A stretch of DNA of 64,000 bases, taken from positions 11,522-75,521 of the forward strand of contig DJYF01000043.1 of NCBI GenBank assembly GCA_002450035.1. The letters are read 5' to 3'. The notes under the pieces are model-generated. The model was not told the origin of the DNA. It saw only the letters and a list, made by a program, of their open reading frames with translations, and ran no database searches. A program made the position numbers and the translations under genes. Below, in pieces: positions 42,174 to 51,972 of the stretch. Origin of the DNA: Caryophanales bacterium UBA6985 (lineage in GTDB: Bacteria; Bacillota_I; Bacilli_A; RF39; UBA660). Positions within the stretch are counted from its first letter, which is position 1. Each line of letters begins with the position of its first letter.

Positions 42174-43175
42174 ATGGAGAGAATAATTGATAATGAAAAA
42201 CTATCAGAAGATTTTGAAAGTGATCAATTTATAAGACCTCAGACTCTTGATGAATATGTAGGTCAAGATGAAGTTAAAAATAACTTACATGTCTTTATTG
42301 AAGCTGCAAAATTAAGAGATGAACCTCTTGATCATGTTTTACTATATGGTCCTCCAGGACTTGGTAAAACAACACTTGCTCATATTATTGCAAATGAACT
42401 TGGAGCTAAGTTTAAAACTGCATCAGGTCCTTCAATAGAAAAGTCAGGGGACTTAGCAGCAGTTCTTTCAACTCTTGAACCAGGTGATGTATTATTTATT
42501 GATGAAATACATAGATTACCTAAGTTCATAGAAGAAATGTTATATCCTGCCATGGAAGACTTTGAACTTGATATTGTTGTAGGAGGTGAAGGAAGTTCTA
42601 GATCGATTAAAATTGATTTACCACCTTTCACATTAGTCGGAGCAACTACTCGTGCTGGAGATGTATCAAGTCCTCTAAGAGATAGATTTGGTATTGTTAA
42701 TAAACTTAATTACTATACAGATGAAGAATTACAATCAATTGTAAAAAGAACTAGTAGAGTCCTAGAAATGCCTATTAATGATGATGCAGCCATGGAACTT
42801 GCTAAACGCTCAAGAAAAACACCAAGAATTGCTAATAGATTATTTAAAAGAGTAAGAGACTTTGCTTTAGTTGATGGAGATAATGAAATTAGTTTTGATT
42901 TAACTAAAAAAGCTCTTGATAGATTAAAAGTAGATAACTATGGTTTAGACCAAATAGATATTGAATACTTAACTGCATTAATTGAAAAATTTAATGGAGG
43001 TCCAGTTGGTGTTGAAACTATTTCAAGTGCAATTGGTGAAGAAATATCTACTCTTGAAGATGTTGTAGAACCTTTTCTTATGCAAGAAGGTTTTATTAAA
43101 CGTACTCCTCGTGGAAGAGTAGTAACTGAAAAAGCCTATCAACATATGGGTATTACAGAAGGTAGATTGTTTTAA
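42174..43175 (+). CDS. ruvB: Holliday junction ATPase RuvB
   Basis: Ring-shaped AAA+ motor for branch migration. The 333-residue protein has the start motif [11 protein letters not shown], Walker [13 protein letters not shown], Walker [10 protein letters not shown], sensor 1 GATTRAG, the arginine-finger region PLRDRFGI and the C-terminal winged helix ([18 protein letters not shown]). It is co-transcribed with ruvA under the SOS-type promoter. Confidence 0.98.
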   Translation: MERIIDNEKLSEDFESDQFIRPQTLDEYVGQDEVKNNLHVFIEAAKLRDEPLDHVLLYGPPGLGKTTLAHIIANELGAKFKTASGPSIEKSGDLAAVLSTLEPGDVLFIDEIHRLPKFIEEMLYPAMEDFELDIVVGGEGSSRSIKIDLPPFTLVGATTRAGDVSSPLRDRFGIVNKLNYYTDEELQSIVKRTSRVLEMPINDDAAMELAKRSRKTPRIANRLFKRVRDFALVDGDNEISFDLTKKALDRLKVDNYGLDQIDIEYLTALIEKFNGGPVGVETISSAIGEEISTLEDVVEPFLMQEGFIKRTPRGRVVTEKAYQHMGITEGRLF

Positions 43176-43177
43176 TT

Positions 43178-43207
43178 AAAGAAATATAGATTATATTTCT
43201 TTTTTTA
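43178..43207 (+). terminator. Terminator after ruvB
   Basis: A perfect 11-bp stem (43178-43188 with 43192-43202) and a T-run. Confidence 0.9.
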
Positions 43208-43270
43208 TGGATAATATATGTAAATTAATAATTAATTAAAATCTAAATTAAATAATATATTTGCATATTT

Positions 43271-43278
43271 TGTATAAT
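43271..43278 (+). promoter_or_regulatory. -10 box
   Basis: TGTATAAT 19 bp before the ATG at 43298. The upstream 60 bp are almost pure A/T without a clear -35. Confidence 0.5.
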
Positions 43279-43297
43279 ATAAATAGGATGTGTTTTT

Positions 43298-44350
43298 ATG
43301 AAAATTAGTACTAAGTATTTATATCCAGGGATGGAATTAAATGAAGAAATTAAAACATATGAAGGAGACCTTTTTTCTAAGGGTACACTTATTAGTAAAA
43401 ATATAATAAATACTATTATTAAAAACGATTATAGTGAAATAGATATCTTAATAAGTAATTCTAATGAAACTTTCAATGGGAACTTTAAAGAATACATAAA
43501 AAATGCTATTAAAGATAATAATATTGAATTACTTAAATATATTTCTACATTGTTTGAAAGAATCTATCATAATATAAGTTTTAATATAGACTTATCTAAA
43601 TATACTTCTAAAGAGTATGATTTATATGATCATATTGTTAATATGATAATATTTGCAACAAGAGTTGCAACTCTTTATAACGTTAATGCTCCTAAAGATA
43701 AACAAATAGATATAAGTGAACTTGCTTTATCGTGTATGTTATCTAAATATGGTAAACGTTGTAAGAATGAAGAATATTTTAAGAAAACTAGAGAACACAT
43801 GAACTTTTGGGATAAAGAAAAGTTTCCTAATATAAAAGCAGAAGACTTCTATAAATATAATGATAGAGTTAATACTTTATATGCATACATTTTGCTTGAT
43901 GAATTTGATATAGATGAAAATGTAAGAGAAAACATCTTACTTTCAAATGAATACTATAATAATCCATCATCTCCTCTTGGAGCAAAACTACTTGATTATG
44001 GTTTTTCCTCATATGTAGCATCTTTAATAAGTGTTGCAGATACATATGATATGTTACTTATAGAAGGTGCCTTAAAAGATAAAAATGAACCATTTAAAGA
44101 AGTGGTATCAAAGATTAATAAATATGTATCTATTGGATACTTAAATCCTTTCTGGACTAAGTTTATACTATATGATATTCCTCTTTATAAGGAAGGGGAT
44201 AAAGTAATATTAACTGATTCTACAATTGCTTATGTTAAATTATACGATCCTAAAGATCCTCTTAGACCTAAGATAACAGATAAATCAGGAAATATTATAG
44301 AATATAAAGATGATTTAAGAGTATTAAGATTAGTGGATACAAGTTACTAA
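43298..44350 (+). CDS. Degenerate HD-GYP-like protein
   Basis: The 350-residue protein has the layout of HD-GYP cyclic-di-nucleotide phosphodiesterases. The N-terminal module LYPGMELNEEIKTYEGDLFS with KGTLISKNIINTI, a first His (YDHIVNM) and a late SLISVADTYDML helix are all recognisable. The HD dyad position reads MLSKYGK where LLHDIGK is expected, and no HHE or GYP motif remains before the ADTYD helix. Metal binding and catalysis are therefore unlikely. It may still bind a nucleotide or partner. It stands alone between ruvB and queA. Confidence 0.65.
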   Translation: MKISTKYLYPGMELNEEIKTYEGDLFSKGTLISKNIINTIIKNDYSEIDILISNSNETFNGNFKEYIKNAIKDNNIELLKYISTLFERIYHNISFNIDLSKYTSKEYDLYDHIVNMIIFATRVATLYNVNAPKDKQIDISELALSCMLSKYGKRCKNEEYFKKTREHMNFWDKEKFPNIKAEDFYKYNDRVNTLYAYILLDEFDIDENVRENILLSNEYYNNPSSPLGAKLLDYGFSSYVASLISVADTYDMLLIEGALKDKNEPFKEVVSKINKYVSIGYLNPFWTKFILYDIPLYKEGDKVILTDSTIAYVKLYDPKDPLRPKITDKSGNIIEYKDDLRVLRLVDTSY

Positions 44351-44355
44351 AACAT

Positions 44356-44384
44356 TTGTAAATACTTAAAAAAAGAAGTATACT
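44356..44384 (+). promoter_or_regulatory. Promoter of queA-tgt operon
   Basis: TTGTAA, 17 bp, TATACT. Confidence 0.7.
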
Positions 44385-44412
44385 AGTGTAACGATTTAAA
44401 GGAGAGAAAGAC

Positions 44413-45444
44413 ATGAGAACTGATGACTTTGATTATTATTTACCTGAAGAACTAATTGCACAGTCTCCACTTATGGATAGAGACTCATGTAAATTACTTG
44501 TTCTACATAAGAATACTGGAGAAATTGAACATAAAGTATTCTCAGATATCATAGATTATTTACGCCCTGGAGATGCTTTAGTAATTAATGATACTAAAGT
44601 AATTCCAGCAAGAATAATTGGAGAAAAAGAGGATACTCACGCTGTTATAGAGTTACTTCTTTTAAAAGATTTAGGTAAAGACGAATGGGAATGTTTATCT
44701 AAACCTCAAAAACGTTTACATGTTGGAACAACTCTTACATTTGGAGATGGTTCCCTAAAAGCAGAAGTAACGGAAATACTTCCAGATGGTATTACTCATG
44801 TTAAATTACTTTATAAAGGTATTTTAATGGAAATACTTGAACGTCTTGGAACTATGCCACTTCCTCCATATATTCATGAAAAACTAGATAAACAAGATAT
44901 GTATCAAACAGTTTATGCTAAGAATTATGGATCAGCAGCAGCACCAACAGCAGGTCTACATTTTACTCCTGAGTTACTAGAAAATATTAAGAATAAGGGT
45001 GTAGAAATAGTACCTGTTACACTTAATGTTGGTCTAGGTACATTTAGACCCGTACAAGTAGAAGATGTAACCAAACATGTAATGCACACTGAAAGTTATG
45101 TTTTATCTAAAGCATCATGTGAAAAACTTAATGAAATCCGCTCTAAAGGAGGACGTATTTTTGCTGTTGGTACAACATCAACAAGAGTACTAGAAACTAA
45201 TAGAAGTAGATTTGATAAGTTTACTCCAGAAGTAAGTGAAACAAATATATTTATTTATCCAGGATTTGAATTTAAAGGAATAGATAATCTTATTACAAAC
45301 TTTCATTTACCAAAGAGTACTTTAGTTATGCTTGTTTCAGCACTTGCTGGAAAAGATAATATAATGAAAGCCTATAAAGAAGCAGTTGATAATAAATATA
45401 GATTTTTCTCCTTTGGAGATGCTATGCTTATAATAGAAGATTAA
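44413..45444 (+). CDS. queA: S-adenosylmethionine:tRNA ribosyltransferase-isomerase QueA
   Basis: Transfers the ribose of SAM to preQ1 at tRNA position 34, giving epoxyqueuosine. The 343-residue protein shows the family start [33 protein letters not shown] and the highly conserved [35 protein letters not shown] is near the end. GGAGAG precedes the ATG. It shares an operon with tgt, with one small unknown gene between them. Confidence 0.97.
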   Translation: MRTDDFDYYLPEELIAQSPLMDRDSCKLLVLHKNTGEIEHKVFSDIIDYLRPGDALVINDTKVIPARIIGEKEDTHAVIELLLLKDLGKDEWECLSKPQKRLHVGTTLTFGDGSLKAEVTEILPDGITHVKLLYKGILMEILERLGTMPLPPYIHEKLDKQDMYQTVYAKNYGSAAAPTAGLHFTPELLENIKNKGVEIVPVTLNVGLGTFRPVQVEDVTKHVMHTESYVLSKASCEKLNEIRSKGGRIFAVGTTSTRVLETNRSRFDKFTPEVSETNIFIYPGFEFKGIDNLITNFHLPKSTLVMLVSALAGKDNIMKAYKEAVDNKYRFFSFGDAMLIIED

Positions 45445-45466
45445 TTTAAAAATAGGTGGTGTTTAT

Positions 45467-46992
<1,526 letters not shown>

Positions 46993-47001
46993 ATTTATTA
47001 A

Positions 47002-47010
47002 TGATATAAT
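47002..47010 (+). promoter_or_regulatory. Extended -10 promoter
   Basis: TGATATAAT ahead of the GTG start at 47045. Confidence 0.6.
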
Positions 47011-47044
47011 TACCTTAGAAATAAAAGCATGAAGGAAGATATAC

Positions 47045-47371
47045 GTGAAAAAAGGTCAAAATATAATTACATTCTTACTTGTAATAGGTCTATTAGCTAT
47101 ATTCTTAACAATTAAAGTATATAAAGAATATGATAAAGATTATAAAGCTAAAAGAACTATATCAATTAAGAATCAAATAACATATAAAGCTAAAAGATGT
47201 TTTATAGAAAGTAAATGTGAAAATAATTCCACGATAAGTGATTTATATAAAAATGGTTATTTAAAAGATAATATTATTAGTCCTAAAACAGGAAAATATC
47301 TAAATTTAGATACTAAGTTACAATATGATAATGGAGTAGTTAAAGTTCTTTGGAACGAAGATGAAATATAA
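47045..47371 (+). CDS. Small membrane-anchored pilin-like protein
   Basis: The 108-residue protein has one N-terminal hydrophobic helix (IITFLLVIGLLAIFLTIKVY) followed by an extracellular domain. That domain resembles the C-terminal head of short pseudopilins: a helix with paired Cys (KRCFIESKC), a GYLKDNIISPKTGKYL strand-turn and a final YDNGVVKVLW strand. There is no prepilin-peptidase motif (Gly before Phe-Thr-Leu-x-Glu), so it is not a canonical pilin. GTG is the likely start, after GAAGGAAG. The function is unknown. Confidence 0.6.
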   Translation: MKKGQNIITFLLVIGLLAIFLTIKVYKEYDKDYKAKRTISIKNQITYKAKRCFIESKCENNSTISDLYKNGYLKDNIISPKTGKYLNLDTKLQYDNGVVKVLWNEDEI

Positions 47372-47374
47372 GTA

Positions 47375-47403
47375 TTGCATGAATTAAAAAAACATGCTAT
47401 ACT
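47375..47403 (+). promoter_or_regulatory. Promoter of rplS
   Basis: TTGCAT, 17 bp, TATACT with a TG extension. Confidence 0.75.
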
Positions 47404-47409
47404 AACGTT

Positions 47410-47495
47410 GCTTTGTGAAAAAAGCTAAATGTAATCCGCTGGGAAATGTGTTCTATGATTATGTGGGTGTAATTTAAAAGAAAGGATGGTTTTTT
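47410..47495 (+). promoter_or_regulatory. Probable L19 ribosomal-protein leader
   Basis: The 5' untranslated region of rplS starts with a GCTTT/AAAGC hairpin (47410-47425) and then contains AATCCGCTGGGAAATG, unusually GC-rich for this genome. Firmicutes rplS genes carry an autoregulatory L19 leader in this position. The family assignment rests on position and general form. Confidence 0.65.
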
Positions 47496-47834
47496 ATGAA
47501 TTTAGTTGATAAAGTAAATGCTAAATCTGTAAGAAAAGATATTCCTGAGTTTCGTGTTGGTAATACTGTAAAAGTAGACTACAAAATTAAAGAAGGTAAC
47601 AAAGAAAGAATTCAAGCTTTCCAAGGTATCGTTGTAGCTATTAAAGGTGGATCAGTAGGTAAAACATTCACTGTTAGAAAAAAATCTGGTAGTGTTTGGG
47701 TAAAAAGAGTTTTCAAAGTAAACTCACCATTAATTGATTCAATCCAAGTAGTTAAAAAAGGTGTAGTTAGAAGAGCAAAACTTAACTTCATTGACAATAT
47801 GTCAAAGGAATATAACGCTAAAGAAGGAGAATAA
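47496..47834 (+). CDS. rplS: Ribosomal protein L19 (bL19)
   Basis: Large-subunit protein at the 30S-50S interface. The 112-residue sequence matches L19: DIPEFRVGNTVKVDYKIKEG, ERIQAFQGIVVAIKG, FTVRKKSGSVWVKRVF and the basic end VVRRAKLNFI. AAAGGATGG precedes the ATG. It is a single-gene unit with its own leader and terminator. Confidence 0.97.
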   Translation: MNLVDKVNAKSVRKDIPEFRVGNTVKVDYKIKEGNKERIQAFQGIVVAIKGGSVGKTFTVRKKSGSVWVKRVFKVNSPLIDSIQVVKKGVVRRAKLNFIDNMSKEYNAKEGE

Positions 47835-47850
47835 TATTCTTCTTTTTTTG
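47825..47850 (+). terminator. Terminator after rplS
   Basis: An 8-bp stem with one G-U pair (47825-47832 with 47836-47843) and T7. The left arm is coding. Confidence 0.85.
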
Positions 47851-47863
47851 TTATATAAATTAT

Positions 47864-47892
47864 TTGATAATTTATTAATTCTTTATTAAAAT
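47864..47892 (+). promoter_or_regulatory. Promoter
   Basis: TTGATA, 17 bp, TAAAAT, ahead of the gene at 47915. Confidence 0.55.
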
Positions 47893-47914
47893 AAAATTGA
47901 AAGAAGGAATGTAT

Positions 47915-48334
47915 ATGGAAAAACTAGAATATAATGTTAATACTTTACTTGCTATTAAAGAAAAATTAAAGTCTCACAAATATATTAGAGTTGTAGGAGA
48001 AGAGTATGCCAATATAGAAGAGTTTAAAAGAAAATTATTACTATTTAGAAAAGGATTCATGCCTTTTAAAACAGTTGTTGATTTTCCTCCTTTATACTAT
48101 ATAATTGATAAAATAATAACTGGTAGTCCAATAGAAAAGGATAACTTCTATACACTTTACCTAAAAAACTCTACAGAAGAAGAACTATATGCATTTCTAG
48201 ATAAAGAAATTAATAATATTAATTTTGAAGAATTAAATAAAATACACAATAAAGCATTAGAAAATATACAAGTTATTAAACAAGAAAAACCAAATCTATT
48301 AAGTAGATTTAAGAAAAGAAAAAAGATAGATTAA
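47915..48334 (+). CDS. Unknown small protein
   Basis: I do not recognise this 139-residue protein. It is helical and charged, ends in a strongly basic tail (RFKKRKKID), and has no signal peptide or clear membrane span. The ATG at 47915 is 7 nt after AAGAAGGA; an ATG at 47909 is too close and a TTG at 47897 lies before the site. It is convergent with plsC, and the two stop codons share the bases TTAA. Confidence 0.6.
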   Translation: MEKLEYNVNTLLAIKEKLKSHKYIRVVGEEYANIEEFKRKLLLFRKGFMPFKTVVDFPPLYYIIDKIITGSPIEKDNFYTLYLKNSTEEELYAFLDKEINNINFEELNKIHNKALENIQVIKQEKPNLLSRFKKRKKID

Positions 48335-48353
48335 TTTCTATCTTTTCTTTTTG
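48321..48353. terminator. Bidirectional terminator between convergent genes
   Basis: AAAAGATAG and CTATCTTTT (48321-48329, 48338-48346), with T-rich flanks on both strands. The shared TTAA stops lie in the loop. Confidence 0.8.
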
Positions 48354-48933
48354 GTGTTCTTTTTCTTACTTGTAATTCTCTAACTTTTTCTTCAAGTACT
48401 TGATCATATTCTTTTCTATCATACTTGCTTAAATCAATTGGTTCTCCAAAGTTAATTTGAAGTCTAGCACCAGGGATATAGCTACCATTTATACCAAATG
48501 GAACAAGCTTAGCTTTTCCGAGTAGAGAAATAGTAGGAACACCATTTTTAAAAGGAACATATACTTTATATTTATGAGTTTTTCCTTCAGGGAATATTAC
48601 AACATTATTCTTTTCTTTTAAAAGATCTACTGCAGTTCTAACAGCTTTTAAATCACTTTTATCTGGATCAATTGGGAAAGTACCAACTCTTGTAAAGAAG
48701 TTTTTCCATGATTTATATCTATATAACTTTTTATCTACCATGAATCTTAAATTATCATCTAAAGCTGTAACAAGCAACCAAGAATCTAATATATTTAAAT
48801 GATTTCCAGCAAATAAATTAACTTCATTTAAATCTACATTTTCAAGACCATTTACTTCAATTCTATATACGAAATTCATAATCTTCTTTACACGACGTCT
48901 AAAATTTTTATAGTATTCGATATCATACTCCAT
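48331..48933 (-). CDS. plsC: 1-acyl-sn-glycerol-3-phosphate acyltransferase (PlsC family)
   Basis: Adds the second acyl chain in phosphatidic acid synthesis at the membrane surface. The acyltransferase block I is GNHLNILDSW (NHxxxxD), block II is near FTRVGTFPIDPDKSD, block III is VVIFPEGKTHK and block IV is KLVPFGINGSY. The 200-residue length is normal. AGGGGGAT precedes the ATG. Its extended -10 promoter is back-to-back with that of lepB. Confidence 0.9.
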   Translation of the reverse strand: MEYDIEYYKNFRRRVKKIMNFVYRIEVNGLENVDLNEVNLFAGNHLNILDSWLLVTALDDNLRFMVDKKLYRYKSWKNFFTRVGTFPIDPDKSDLKAVRTAVDLLKEKNNVVIFPEGKTHKYKVYVPFKNGVPTISLLGKAKLVPFGINGSYIPGARLQINFGEPIDLSKYDRKEYDQVLEEKVRELQVRKRTPKRKDRN

Positions 48934-48959
48934 AACAAAATCCCCCTAAATTGAGTACT

Positions 48960-48968
48960 ATTATAACA
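48960..48968 (-). promoter_or_regulatory. Extended -10 promoter of plsC
   Basis: TGTTATAAT on the minus strand, 26 bp before the plsC start. Confidence 0.7.
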
Positions 48969-49020
48969 TATTTAATTAAACGAGGAAATTTTTATGTATT
49001 ATTTAACTTTTATCAAAATA

Positions 49021-49041
49021 TGTTATAATTTTATTGGTGAT
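49021..49041 (+). promoter_or_regulatory. Compact extended -10 and ribosome-binding site of lepB
   Basis: TGTTATAAT (49021-49029), 6 nt, GGTGAT (49036-49041), then ATG at 49046. Confidence 0.75.
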
Positions 49042-49045
49042 TTAA

Positions 49046-49744
49046 ATGGCTACAAGAAGACGTAGAAAAAATAAAAATAAAGAAGAAGTAAATAATATAA
49101 AAGCAGTTGAAGAAACAAAAGAAGAAACTAAAGAAATTGTAGAACTACCTCCTAAGAAAAAACACTCTCAAGAAGAAATAGATGAAACCACTAAAAAAGC
49201 TGAAAGAGATACTATAAAAGAAATACTTCCATATATAATAATTATTATATGTGTAATAATTATAAGAACATTTATAGCAACTCCGGTTGATGTAAATGGA
49301 GACTCTATGAACCCAACACTAAAAAATGGGGATATTATGCTTCTATATAAATTAAGACTTAAAACAGTAGGTATTAATAGATTTGATATAGTTGTTATAA
49401 AAACGGATGATGGAAAGCTAATTAAAAGAGTAATTGGTCTACCTGGTGAAAAAGTAAGATATGAAATTGATGAAGATAATCAAAAAGGTATTCTTTATAT
49501 TAATGACAAAAAGGTGGAAGAAAACTTCTCAGATGATGCTCATTTAGTTCAAACTTGTAAATTTGTATCAGAGCTATGTGGAGATGGTATAACTGTTCCA
49601 GAGGATGAATATTTTGTAATGGGAGATAATCGTGGAAACTCCAAAGACTCAAGAATGCTTGGAACAATAGAAAAAGATGATATACAAGGTATAACATCAA
49701 TTGTTTTATTCCCATTTAATAGATTTGGTAATGTTAATAAATAA
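49046..49744 (+). CDS. lepB: Signal peptidase I
   Basis: Cleaves signal peptides from exported proteins such as the one at 19111. The 232-residue protein has a long charged cytoplasmic N-terminus (1-60) and one membrane helix (about 62-80). The catalytic Ser is in NGDSMNPTLKNGD, the catalytic Lys in KLIKRVIGLPGE, and the conserved box is MGDNRGNSKDSR. The 60-residue Lys/Glu-rich N-terminal extension is longer than in most small LepB proteins. Confidence 0.95.
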   Translation: MATRRRRKNKNKEEVNNIKAVEETKEETKEIVELPPKKKHSQEEIDETTKKAERDTIKEILPYIIIIICVIIIRTFIATPVDVNGDSMNPTLKNGDIMLLYKLRLKTVGINRFDIVVIKTDDGKLIKRVIGLPGEKVRYEIDEDNQKGILYINDKKVEENFSDDAHLVQTCKFVSELCGDGITVPEDEYFVMGDNRGNSKDSRMLGTIEKDDIQGITSIVLFPFNRFGNVNK

Positions 49745-49745
49745 T

Positions 49746-49770
49746 AGAAGAAGTAATTCTTCTTTTTTAT
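49746..49770 (+). terminator. Terminator after lepB
   Basis: AGAAGAA and TTCTTCT (49746-49752, 49757-49763) and T6. Confidence 0.85.
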
Positions 49771-49776
49771 TTAATT

Positions 49777-49793
49777 TATAATATAATTATAAT
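49777..49793 (+). promoter_or_regulatory. Overlapping -10 boxes for the sirtuin gene
   Basis: Three overlapping TATAAT hexamers (starting at 49777, 49782 and 49788). The one in use cannot be chosen from sequence. Confidence 0.5.
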
Positions 49794-49805
49794 GAAGGTG
49801 AGAGA

Positions 49806-50522
49806 GTGGACGAGAAAATAAAACAAATACAAAAAATAATAGATGAATCAGATAATATAGTATTCTTTGGAGGTGCAGGTGTTTCTACAGCATCAGGTAT
49901 TAAAGATTTCAGAAGTGTAGATGGCTTGTATTCTATTAAATATAAGTATCCTCCCGAAGAAATGTTAAGTATTGATATGTTAGAAAGAAATCCTAAAGAC
50001 TTTTATGATTTTTATAAAACATATTTAAACTGTTTGGATGTTGAACCTAATGTGACGCATTTCTATTTGAAGTCACTGGAAGATAAAGGTAAATTAAAGG
50101 CAGTAGTTACTCAAAATATAGACGGACTTCATACTAAAGCAGGATCTACTAATGTTCTTGAAATACATGGAACAATTTATAAAAACTATTGTATGAAATG
50201 TGGTAAAAAATATAAACCTGAATATGTATTTAATAGTGAAGGTGTTCCTACATGTGAATGCGGAGGTATTATTAGACCTGAAGTAACTTTATATGGGGAG
50301 GCCTTACCACCTGCATTTGATGAAGCTATAAGAGCAATAACTTATGCAGATACATTAATAGTTGCCGGTACATCTCTTTTGGTTTATCCTGCAGCTAATC
50401 TAGTAAGATACTTTGGAGGTAAACATCTAATACTAATTAATAAAGAAAAAACTCAATATGATGATATAGCAGAAATAACTGTGCATGGAGATATGAAAGA
50501 CATATTTAGTAAATTAAAATAA
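49806..50522 (+). CDS. cobB: NAD-dependent protein deacylase (Sir2 family)
   Basis: Sirtuin that removes acyl groups from lysines using NAD. The 238-residue protein shows the NAD loop GGAGVSTASGIKDFR, TQNIDGLHTKAG, the catalytic His in LEIHGTI, the zinc site (CMKCGK and CECGG) and the late motifs VAGTSLLVYPA and INKEKT. GTG is the likely start, after AAGGTGAG. It is a single-gene unit. Confidence 0.93.
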   Translation: MDEKIKQIQKIIDESDNIVFFGGAGVSTASGIKDFRSVDGLYSIKYKYPPEEMLSIDMLERNPKDFYDFYKTYLNCLDVEPNVTHFYLKSLEDKGKLKAVVTQNIDGLHTKAGSTNVLEIHGTIYKNYCMKCGKKYKPEYVFNSEGVPTCECGGIIRPEVTLYGEALPPAFDEAIRAITYADTLIVAGTSLLVYPAANLVRYFGGKHLILINKEKTQYDDIAEITVHGDMKDIFSKLK

Positions 50523-50532
50523 AGCACATTTC

Positions 50533-50558
50533 AAACTGAGTATTTAAACTCAGTTTTT
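50533..50558 (+). terminator. Terminator
   Basis: AAACTGAGT and ACTCAGTTT (50533-50541, 50548-50556) with a short T-run. Confidence 0.8.
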
Positions 50559-50573
50559 ATTAGTTTTAAAAAA

Positions 50574-50588
50574 TGAAAATTGTTTTCA
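50574..50588. promoter_or_regulatory. Fur-family box 1
   Basis: TGAAAATTGTTTTCA matches the 7-1-7 Fur/Zur/PerR type box with one mismatched pair. It lies just upstream of the -35. Confidence 0.7.
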
Positions 50589-50596
50589 ATTTATTA

Positions 50597-50625
50597 TTGA
50601 CTATATTTTTACATTAACATATAAT
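50597..50625 (+). promoter_or_regulatory. Promoter of the Fur-family operon
   Basis: TTGACT, 17 bp, TATAAT; a strong consensus promoter flanked on both sides by Fur-type boxes. Confidence 0.8.
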
Positions 50626-50631
50626 ACAAAA

Positions 50632-50646
50632 TGAAAATTATTTTCG
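50632..50646. promoter_or_regulatory. Fur-family box 2
   Basis: TGAAAATTATTTTCG at the predicted transcription start, a blocking position. Confidence 0.7.
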
Positions 50647-50665
50647 ATTTAAGGAGACACATTAT

Positions 50666-51046
50666 ATGAGAACAGAAACATATAAGACTAAACAAAAAGA
50701 AAGTATTAATACAGTTATAAAATCACTAAATAAAGATTTTACAATCAAAGACTTATATACAAAACTAAATTCAAGTGTTGGTCTAACTACACTTTATAGA
50801 TATGTAGATAAACTACTAGAAGAGGGAAGAGTAATTAAACTAGATGATACTCATTACCAATATCTAGAAGAGTGTGAAGAAACTAATCACTTCTATTTAA
50901 AATGTACATCATGTGGATCTCTTATTCATATTGATTGTGACTGTGTAAATGACTTATTTAGTCATATTACAAGTAATCATGACTTTTTACCAGAAAGTAA
51001 AAATATAATTATAAATGGTACATGTAAATTATGTGGAGGCAAATAA
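50666..51046 (+). CDS. Fur-family metalloregulator (Zur/Fur type)
   Basis: The 126-residue repressor has an N-terminal winged helix (FTIKDLYTKLNSSVGLTTLYRYVDKLLEEGRV) and a C-terminal dimer domain with a structural zinc site (CTSC and CKLC) and a His/Cys-rich sensor segment (HIDCDCVNDLFSH). Which metal it senses cannot be told; Zur is plausible. Two boxes flank its own promoter, so it is autoregulated. Its stop overlaps the start of a permease gene (TAATG), which should share the metal signal. Confidence 0.88.
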   Translation: MRTETYKTKQKESINTVIKSLNKDFTIKDLYTKLNSSVGLTTLYRYVDKLLEEGRVIKLDDTHYQYLEECEETNHFYLKCTSCGSLIHIDCDCVNDLFSHITSNHDFLPESKNIIINGTCKLCGGK

Positions 51047-51888
51047 TGATAGACGTATTACTAGATGCTTTAATGGATACTTTAAAAATAGTTCCATATT
51101 TATTCATAACATATCTAATATTAGAGTTATTTGAACATAAACTAAATAAAAAAACAGAAAATGCTATAACAAAATATAAAGCTGCTGGTCCAATTGCTGG
51201 GGGTATCCTTGGTGCTCTTCCTCAATGTGGATTTGGAGCTATGTGTGCAAGTTTATTTTCTTCAAAAGTAATTACAGTTGGTACTTTAATAGCTGTATTC
51301 TTATCTACAAGTGATGAGATGCTACCAATTATGTTAGGAGAAAAAACAAATATTAAAACTCTTTTACTTATTATTCTATTTAAAGCAGTAATAGGTATTA
51401 TAATTGGTTTCTTAGTAGATTTATTTATAAATAAAAAGACTGATAACAAAAAAGAAAAAATACATGAAATATGTGAACATGATCATTGTGATTGCAATCA
51501 TCATGGAATTATTTTATCAAGTATAAAACATACTTTAACAGTAACTTTATTTATACTAGCTGCTAATGTAATAATTGGTTTACTAATAATGTTTATAGGA
51601 GAAGATGCTATATCAAATATACTACTTCAAAAGAATATTTTAGTATATTTACTAGCTAGTTTAATAGGTTTAATACCAAACTGTGCAGCATCAGTTATTA
51701 TAACTGAATTATACTTAGGTGGTTTTATTACTATAGGTGTTACAATGGCTGGCTTATTAACCGGATCAGGAATTGGACTATTAATGTTATTTAAAACAAA
51801 TAAAAATTTAAAAGAAAATATGACTATATTATCAATAGTATATTTATCTGGAGTTATAATTGGATTCCTAGTAGACTTATTTATTTAA
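51046..51888 (+). CDS. Putative heavy-metal permease (ArsP_2-like)
   Basis: The 280-residue membrane protein has about eight hydrophobic segments in two similar halves. Each half carries a Pro-x-Cys motif (GALPQCGFGAMCASLFSSK and GLIPNCAASVIITELYLGG), as in ArsP_2-type putative manganese or heavy-metal exporters. A cytoplasmic-looking loop rich in His and Cys (HEICEHDHCDCNHHG, about 141-155) should bind metal. The ATG at 51046 follows GGAGG; an earlier ATG inside the regulator gene is unlikely. Coupling to the Fur-family repressor supports a metal-transport role; metal and direction are unknown. Confidence 0.8.
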   Translation: MIDVLLDALMDTLKIVPYLFITYLILELFEHKLNKKTENAITKYKAAGPIAGGILGALPQCGFGAMCASLFSSKVITVGTLIAVFLSTSDEMLPIMLGEKTNIKTLLLIILFKAVIGIIIGFLVDLFINKKTDNKKEKIHEICEHDHCDCNHHGIILSSIKHTLTVTLFILAANVIIGLLIMFIGEDAISNILLQKNILVYLLASLIGLIPNCAASVIITELYLGGFITIGVTMAGLLTGSGIGLLMLFKTNKNLKENMTILSIVYLSGVIIGFLVDLFI

Positions 51889-51900
51889 GTCTACTTTTTT
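51871..51900 (+). terminator. Terminator inside the coding end
   Basis: GTAGACTTA and TAAGTCTAC (51871-51879, 51886-51894) and T6. The left arm is coding and the right arm begins with the stop. Confidence 0.88.
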
Positions 51901-51940
51901 GTAAAGGAAAGCATAATAATAAACAAAACGGCATATTTAT

Positions 51941-51949
51941 TGCTATAAT
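51941..51949 (+). promoter_or_regulatory. Extended -10 promoter
   Basis: TGCTATAAT, followed by GGGAGTGAT and the ATG at 51973. Confidence 0.7.
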
Positions 51950-51972
51950 ACTATTAATAGGGAGTGATATAT

